DNA of 64,000 nt from Engraulis encrasicolus (taxonomy: Eukaryota; Chordata; Actinopteri; Clupeiformes; Engraulidae). The first letter of the stretch is position 1. The number at the start of each line of letters is the position of its first letter. The stretch is taken from assembly GCF_034702125.1 (NCBI RefSeq), contig NC_085880.1, positions 40,223,499-40,287,498 on the forward strand, given 5' to 3'. Both the position numbers and the translations under genes were made by a program. Shown here in pieces: positions 57,446 to 64,000 of this stretch. A model generated the notes under the pieces. That model worked only from the letters and a program-made list of their open reading frames with translations, searched no databases and was not told the DNA's origin.

Positions 57446-58209
57446 CCTGTGTGTCTGTGTGTATTTACAGTGAGGGAGTTTTGGGTGTAACCCATGCAAG
57501 ACACTGCCAACCAGCTCGTTTGCTAAAGGTTTGAATTATAAATGCAACGTGCTGCAGTAAAACAAATACACCTTAGCTTCGTAACGATCTGATTGGAGGC
57601 TTTAACAAATTCTGTCAACAAACAGCTCCTTAATCAGCAACTGATTTTTTGGCTTTTGTGTACAACTGCTCTTAAATATATATTTATATATATTTTAACT
57701 TTAAGACATCACCCCTTCCAATCGAATGGAAAGGGCTCAAAAAGAAATTGAAACTTAGTTCAGCAAATTTCACAACAGAAAAAAAGTGCAAGTAAGCACT
57801 GTGCAGTGTAAAAGAAAAAAAAAAGTAATGATAAATGTGATTGGTATAAGCACATCTGTCAGTGTATGGACAGTAGTATTTGGACATACAGACTATGCAA
57901 AGGGAATTAAAACCGTTTAAAAAATATATTTATGAAATGAATCTACCCACGCATCAATCATTGTCACACATCTACAACTACTCACACACACAAGCACACA
58001 CACACACATCAACAACATACACACTACACACACATACATTAACTACGGCTGAAGATACTGTTAACTAATCTGGAAAAGGCAGTGATGGTGTGTGGACGTG
58101 AACTTCAAGATGGGGGCTTCACGGGATGGGGGGTAAGTTTTGTGGAGGGGAGAGGGAGGGAGAGAGAAAGAGAGAGAGGGAGACAGTGGTGTGGAGGAGA
58201 ATAATAAAA

Positions 58210-59439
58210 TCACTCTTGTTTAATGTCTCCCTTGAGCTTTCTCTTGACGCGGGAGTAAGGGCTCAGTTTATCGTCCATGATGAAGTCATAAAGCACCTTA
58301 ACCCACGACGTGTACTGGGGAAGGTCGTCATAGTACTCCGATGCAATCTTCTTCACCTGGGAAGAGGAAGCACAACATAAGACGGAGATTTTTTTTCTTC
58401 ATCTTTTTAATAGAATTGGAAAAGTGAAAATACATTAAAATAAATATGTTTTTTTCCCTTTGAACAACAAACAAACAAAAACCTACACATCAGACAGTAA
58501 ATGAAATATCATATATCCACCAACTCACCATGGGTAGCCAGTGCCACGGGAGGTCACCCCTAACCCATTAATAAAAAAAACTCTCTCCATTACAGAGATT
58601 CTTTAAGTATATAAATATTTAAATAAATATATATATTTAAGTATTCTCCGAACTCCAACCCTAACCCCTGACCGCTAACCCCCCTCACCAACTCACCATA
58701 GGTAGCCTGCGTCCGGGTATGCTGGGGAAGTCGTGGTGCTCGTTGTGGTAGCCCACGTTGAAGGTGAGCAGGTTGAGTGATCCGTAGTAGGAGTATGTCT
58801 CGTGGCCCTTGAGGAACATGTAGTGCTCCGCTATGAAGTGTCCCGATATCGGATGCAGCCCCATGCCCAGCATGGAGCCCGCCAGCATGTACACCACGGG
58901 CTTGGCGCCCCACATCCAGTACAGCACGGCGTTGAAGGCCAACTGCACGAGCACATTCGCAATCTCCAGCTGCGTGATGGGCTTGGGGTTGATGCAGAGC
59001 GGCCGCACGGCGTAGAACAGCGGCTGCAGGATGATCCAGATGAACTTGCGGACGCGCGTGCAGAAGAACCAGCCCTCGAACTCGGTGGGGATGTCCACGT
59101 CCACGCCGTCGCCGCCCAGGTAGCGGTGGTGGTCCAGGTGGTAGCGCTTGAACGAGGCCGAGTACGGCAGGCCGATGGGCAGGTTGGCGAACATGGCGAA
59201 CCAGCGATTGAGCTTGGCGCGGTTGTTGCCAAACGCCGTGTTGTGCGAGATCTCGTGGATGGCCAGCGTCATGGAGTGGTTGATGCAGCTGCCGAAGGCG
59301 TACGTCCAGAACATCACCCACTTCCAGTCCAGGTCCTTCACCAGGTAGAAGGCCAGGAACTGGATGGCCACCATCATGCACACAATCCACTTCAGCCGCG
59401 GGTCAGGGCCCATTAGAGATTTGATCTCCGGGTACTTGG
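58210..59439 (-). CDS. degs1: DEGS1, sphingolipid delta-4 desaturase, exons 2 and 3 (5' partial)
   Basis: DEGS1 introduces the 4,5-trans double bond into dihydroceramide, the last step of de novo ceramide synthesis, in the ER membrane. Two minus-strand exons are present: 59,439-58,697 (743 nt, starting with the last two bases of a split codon) and 58,356-58,210 (147 nt, ending in TGA after IKQE). They encode about 295 residues, from [10 protein letters not shown] to the C-terminus, of an expected 323 or so. All three di-iron histidine boxes are seen: HEISHN, HLDHH and HNEHH. The membrane segments and the motif [19 protein letters not shown] are also present. The roughly 28-residue first exon (family pattern MGxRVxREDFEWVYTDQPH) was not found between 59,440 and 64,000, so it probably lies beyond the right edge. 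The paralogue DEGS2 is less likely, because NVL convergence fits DEGS1. Confidence 0.95.
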
Positions 59440-59514
59440 CTGTTAGGGGGAAGGGGAAGGGAAGGGAAGTTAATGAACTCAGATGGAAAAAAAATAGTAA
59501 TTAATACAAAGTAT

Positions 59515-59861
59515 TAAGGCTGTAACAATGTTGTATCGAACCGAGAAATCATACATACACTCATAGATACTGTATCGCGATACAAGGAGGCAGCCCTTTT
59601 AAAGTTTTGGTACTCATCAGCCCAGAAAACAACCACATGCTATGAAGTGATAGTGCTTCCAAGCGTCATCATTATTATTATATAGAAACTTTTTAAAATT
59701 ATTAGTAGCCTCTTGTAACCTATTCTTCCTATAAACTATCATAGTTGTTATTCATAAAGTTTATAATGTTGGCAAACGTGAAATCGTGGGGTGTATCGAA
59801 CAGTAGGTCATGAATCGTGATCCAGACCGAATCGTGGGTTGAGTGTATCGTTACAGCCCTA
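59515..59861. mobile_element. 347-bp hAT-like MITE (TAGGGCTGTAACGATA family)
   Basis: Termini TAAGGCTGTAAC and GTTACAGCCCTA, with a perfect TSD CAAAGTAT at 59,507-59,514 and 59,862-59,869. Confidence 0.92.
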
Positions 59862-59869
59862 CAAAGTAT

Positions 59870-60650
59870 ATTTATATATTCATACAGAATTAAGGACTAG
59901 GCAGAGCAGTCACCCACCTTAAACACTAGTCAATCAGTCACAATGCCACTTCCTCCCCGACACACAAGTTAATAAACTCCATATAGTCGTTGAAACTGTC
60001 AATAAGTCTGTTACGTTTAGTGATTGAAACATTTTGGATCATTACGACAATTACTGTGCATGGAGAAATCTGATTCGGCTCTGCACATTGGACCCTAATG
60101 GACTACTTGAGAACTTGATCGGATATGCTAAACTTTGAACATATACACCATTATTTCACGTCACTTTCACCATTAAGGTCAAGTCCACCATTTATTTCTG
60201 GGTCTCCCTGATGGACCGTATTGCTTGGCCTCATGCTTTGAGCGGTCACATTAAGTCCAGCCCTCTCTACTACTTCTAAAGAACTGCCTTGTTACTACAT
60301 TGCAAACCTGAGGGCCATTGACAGTTCTACCTGACTTTTCTTGTCAAACTTTTCTTACAGGGCACTTACAGGGCACTTAAAAAAAAAAAAAAAAAAAAAA
60401 CAGCCAGACACAAAAGACCTCTCATGTTCTCCAGTCAGTGTTTACCTCTGACTAAAGGGGAAGGGAGGAGAAGGGAGGACTTCCTGAACTTTTTTTCACC
60501 TACAGAAGGCCCAGCCGGCTGACTCACTTGTATTGCATGACTCCTGGTTTCAGAAACTGAGTGATGATGTGACTGTGGCCGGCCGCCCAGGCCCAGTATC
60601 TCTACTGTGTGCGCTCACAAAGGAGCCGCCCTATTTACACTTCATGGTCA
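59870..60650. other. DEGS1 intron 1, no recognised element
   Basis: Unique-looking sequence with one A run at about 60,380-60,400. No match to the expected DEGS1 first exon was seen here or elsewhere to 64,000. Confidence 0.45.
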
Positions 60651-60651
60651 T

Positions 60652-60864
60652 CAGTGTTGCCAGATTGGGTAGTTTTCCGCCGAATTGGGCTGTTTAGGAT
60701 GGCCTTCAGTGGGTAAAACAAAGGGCATTGTGTGGGTTTTTCTGTAGATTTATGGCCATACAATCAATAGAATTTTGTTCAGATTTGGCAGGATTTTAGT
60801 GCCTCCAGGTGTTTTTTGAGCATTTTTTCTTTGGGCTGGAAATCAGTCACATCTGGCAACCCTG
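60652..60864. mobile_element. hAT-like MITE (GTTGCCAGAT termini), copy 2
   Basis: CAGTGTTGCCAGATTGGG and ATCTGGCAACCCTG termini. TSD not preserved. Confidence 0.8.
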
Positions 60865-61311
60865 TTTGTGATGAAAGCGCGGTTGTAGACAGGACAAATA
60901 TTAACACCTGTGGCCGGAGGCCACCGGATGCTGAGAAGTGGAGACAAGAAACATGTTCTCAGGAAGCATGAGTAGACTTCCTTGAAACAGCTTGGAATTA
61001 TTTGAGGAAATATTTGAGGAAAAGAACAATGCTCTAGTTTCTCCCAAACACAGATTCCAAAGCAGTGGGGCAATAACCTTGTTATCTTTTGGACAGGAAG
61101 CACCATTTTAGAATTAAGCTGCCTGGTTACTGAGCTGCCACAGTATAAAATTCTGCAACCATATACGGCTCAATGATGGCTATTCTATTTAGGGGGGGGG
61201 GGGGTTCATTGCATTAATTGCGGGGTCAGTACATTAATTACCTTACTACACATTACACACTACACTAGCTGTGGTTGTAATACCTGACGTCTGAGCCCAA
61301 AAAATGCCATT

Positions 61312-61702
61312 GAGCCTGTTTATATGCACACCAATAAACCGTTTATGACCAGGTTTTTGGAGTAACCGGTTTATTCAAGCGCTCATGTAAACTGAATAAA
61401 CAGTTTTCATAATCGGTTTATTGCCGTTATCGGTTTATGAGAAATTCGATTTGCACAGGTAGATTTTTGGCTAATAAATTTACTTCTGAAGACATGTATC
61501 CAGCATAATCTGGTTATTATTAGGTTATTGACATTCAAGAAGGATAAGAAGCCAATCACAAGCCTTAAATTCTAGCTTTGTGTCACACACTTGAGTGGAA
61601 CACAGGCAACCAACGGACTACATATAAACAGCAATAAACCGTTTACTCCAATAACCTGTTTATTCCAATAACCCGATTATTGATGCACATATAAACGGGC
61701 TC
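61312..61702. mobile_element. 391-bp MITE (GAGCCCGTTTA termini), copy 2
   Basis: GAGCCTGTTTATATGCACA and its inverted partner, with a 3-bp duplication ATT on both sides. Confidence 0.78.
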
Positions 61703-61794
61703 ATTGACTCATCCTCTGTATACAGGCATAAGCTGCACTAGAAAGCTTGGTTACCCTGTGCCATTATTTGCCATTATATATATATTTTTTGGGG

Positions 61795-61945
61795 GGGGGC
61801 TTTTATGCCTTTATTTGACAGGACAGTCGAAGATGGTGACAGGAAGCGAATGGGACAGAGAGAGGGGAGGATCGGGAAATGACCCCGGCCGGACTCGAAC
61901 CAGGGTCCCCGTGGGTGGGCATGCAAGCCCAAATGCCTGTGCCAT
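61795..61945 (-). mobile_element. tRNA-derived SINE
   Basis: TTTATGCCTTTATTTGACAGG tail side and the inverted B box GGACTCGAACCAGGGTCCCC. Confidence 0.78.
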
Positions 61946-62365
61946 TTTTAATCTACAGTAAAATACTGTAATCATTAAACACAGCAAAGTTTGAGTCTGA
62001 CAAAAAGTAGAAACCAAAAAAAATCAAATCCGTCAGTGAACATGTCCCAGGACTCAGGAGCCATTACTTCAGCAATCCCTAACCTGTGCAAACAAAGGCA
62101 TCGTGGCCAGAGATTATTTTATCAGTTTGCCTTGGACGGATTGCGATAATAGACTACCAGCACTGTAAAGTCTGACTTTCTCAGGTACCATAAAAGGTTA
62201 CAGAGACCTTGAAATCTTGAGGCAAGGTTACAAGGAAGTTTTTGTTTCATTTTCGTTTAACTCCACAGGTAGGATTGAGAAGCTGTGAAATAAGTTACTG
62301 AAATGCACACAGTGGCACTGGCATGACATTCGGGAAACTCCTGGCAACTGCTTTATAGTAAGCAC

Positions 62366-62543
62366 CAGGGTTCTCAATTAACACCAGCCAACCGGCCAAA
62401 TTCTGGTGAAATTTCTATTCAGCTGGTAGAAAAGACCAACTTACCACTTTGACCCATTGGTGAGTGTGTGTTTGGCTAGTGAGATTAACATCTACTAGCC
62501 AGTTTGGCGGGTAATGAAATAAATGTGTTAATTTAGAGCCCTG
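62366..62543. mobile_element. 178-bp CAGGGCTCTAAATTAAC-family MITE
   Basis: Termini CAGGGTTCTCAATTAAC and TTTAGAGCCCTG, with a perfect TSD GTAAGCAC at 62,358-62,365 and 62,544-62,551. Confidence 0.93.
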
Positions 62544-62861
62544 GTAAGCACAAAGCGGTGTAAGATGGCATCACAGAGCTAATGGAATTTCAACAGATGT
62601 CGAGAGACTGTGTACATTCAACACTCCTATGTGACAATTCCACAAAATGAACCGTAACTCAATCTTCTCCACTCCAACAACACAATGTGCCCCACCCTCT
62701 TGTGGACAAGGTGGAAGAAAGGAGACATTTCTAAGGTCCTGTCCATCACCACTTGTATGGTTAAAACCACTAATTTACGCATCTATTGAAATAAACCGGA
62801 AGGTGCTGAATGTATGCCAAGCTTTGTTGAGGGAGTGAGTGAGTGAGTGAGAGCATGGCAC

Positions 62862-63078
62862 CAGGGTTGCCAGATGACACTGATGATTTCCAGCCCAAAA
62901 AATGCTCAAAACCCGCCTGAAAGCACTAAATCCCGCCCAATTTGAACTAGACTATTGATCTCTATGGCCATAAATCTCCAGAAAACCTACCCAAATGACA
63001 TTTTTTAGCCTTTTTACGCGCAGCTGGTTATCCTAAGAAGCCTAATTGGGCGGGAAACCAACCAATCTGGCAACACTG
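62862..63078. mobile_element. 217-bp hAT-like MITE (GTTGCCAGAT termini), copy 3, inverted
   Basis: CAGGGTTGCCAGAT and ATCTGGCAACACTG termini, with a 7/8 TSD CATGGCAC against CATGCCAC. Confidence 0.88.
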
Positions 63079-63545
63079 CATGCCACCCAGGATATTTGAC
63101 AACCCATGCAAATAGACAAGCAAGACCAGAAGCCACCATTGTGTCGTTAAGGTTAAGTTCCTATTCTATGTGCTTGACTAAAATAGCAACACCTGAGGGC
63201 CGTATGACATGTAAAACTTCAATTGTGATTGGCAACATCAAAGCCAAACTAAACATCCGCTAGGCTAGACGATGACTTCACAGTCAAAAGCTATTTCTTT
63301 AAACAGCAGCCTGAAAAACTGATGATCTTTCAACAAAGAAAAAAAGATTATGTATAATCTCTGTACTCTTGACATCTTAATTACGGCTTAAATGGTTTTA
63401 AATGTGTTCTTCTTGTGACTCACAAGCTAACACTTGCTGAAAGTTTTATTACCGGTACTTTATTTTATAGAGCTACCTGATAGCCACTGAGGGCATGTTG
63501 ACCAGGCTATGTAGCAATGTTGCTAACACTGTAGATAAACACAAT

Positions 63546-63620
63546 GTGAAAAATAACAAATAAAAATACAAATAAAAATAACAAATAAAATAAAAATAAA
63601 ATAAAAATAACAAATAAAAA
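63546..63620 (+). repeat. (AAATA)n-type A-rich simple repeat
   Basis: Imperfect AAATAAAAATAAC units. Confidence 0.85.
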
Positions 63621-63699
63621 TGACCCTTCTTTGCATCTGAACTTGTTTTGTTATATTTCCTGTGTACTTCATATCTGCTAGTGATGTTGGCTATTAAGT

Positions 63700-63760
63700 T
63701 ATGTCTTCGATTGTACCGGTAAGTCGCTATGCTTAAAAAGCGTCTGCCAAATGCAATGTT
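63700..63760 (+). mobile_element. Fragment of a fish SINE/LINE 3' tail
   Basis: AAAGCGTCTGCCAAATGCA is a tail motif I recognise from widespread fish retroposons. Only the tail is evident. Confidence 0.45.
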
Positions 63761-64000
63761 TATAATGCGTCATAAAAGACAGAAGCCCTCAGCCGAGGAG
63801 GTAATTAAAAGGTCCTGTCAAACAACAAAAGAGTAATTACCCTAACCAGTCAAGATTCAAGAACTTTATTCTCATTGTCAAAAAAAGGCAACGAAATAGT
63901 GTGTGGACGGCAGCACAACATTGAGTAGTAGATTCCCATTTAACTCATTTAACCATTGCCACCTTAAAAAGCTGAAACTTTTACTTTAGCCTTGATCCCT

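Larger units (their letters stand above)
55445..58209 (-). other. Likely DEGS1 3' UTR and downstream spacer
   Basis: This stretch downstream of the DEGS1 stop has no coding signal. It holds an AT-rich run at about 57,660-57,700, several short inverted repeats and a minisatellite. A minus-strand AATAAA at 55,445-55,450 is a candidate end, and an ATTAAA at about 54,118-54,123 is a weaker one. The 3' UTR length is uncertain. Confidence 0.3.

Noticed and set aside
58590..59416. Long frames (up to 266 codons) overlapping DEGS1 in other frames and on the opposite strand
   Set aside because: They are shadows of a GC-rich real exon. The frame with the three histidine boxes is the coding one.

Overview
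This is a vertebrate nuclear genome window, almost certainly from a teleost fish. Four multi-exon genes have vertebrate proteins and GT-AG introns. The introns and spacers are packed with short DNA transposons, tRNA-derived SINEs and very long dinucleotide tracts typical of fish genomes. I cannot name the species. There are no bacterial, plasmid or CRISPR features, and no convincing stand-alone RNA gene.

Layout. (1) 1-17,473, minus strand: the first three coding exons of BIRC6, the giant E2/E3 ubiquitin ligase and inhibitor of apoptosis. The rest of the gene lies left of the window. (2) 19,217-23,000, minus strand: complete YIPF4, a Golgi/ER membrane protein, in six coding exons. (3) 23,001-26,006: a spacer holding an approximately 200-bp tandem array of about 3.7 units. 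(4) 26,007-53,172, plus strand: complete NVL, the nuclear VCP-like AAA+ ATPase of ribosome biogenesis. It has 23 coding exons and about 927 residues. Every intron phase was checked by hand and the reading frame closes. (5) 58,210-59,439, minus strand: the last two coding exons of DEGS1, the dihydroceramide delta-4 desaturase. The first coding exon is not visible and probably lies beyond the right edge.

The genes are housekeeping genes of unrelated pathways, so there is no operon-like logic. Two conserved neighbourhoods are visible. YIPF4-BIRC6 lie in tandem as on human 2p22, and NVL-DEGS1 converge as on human 1q42. In this genome the two blocks are joined head to head between YIPF4 and NVL.

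The most unusual content is the interplay of repeats with splice sites. (TG)n or (TCTG)n tracts run directly into the 3' splice sites of at least four NVL exons and BIRC6 exon 2. A SINE next to NVL exon 14 has a target-site duplication that copied the exon's 5' splice site. NVL exon 19 and DEGS1 exon 2 also have a second copy of their donor nearby. A 3.26-kb TA-flanked element in NVL intron 10 is built from roughly 150-bp subterminal repeats. Several hAT and Harbinger-like elements are nested inside one another with intact target-site duplications.
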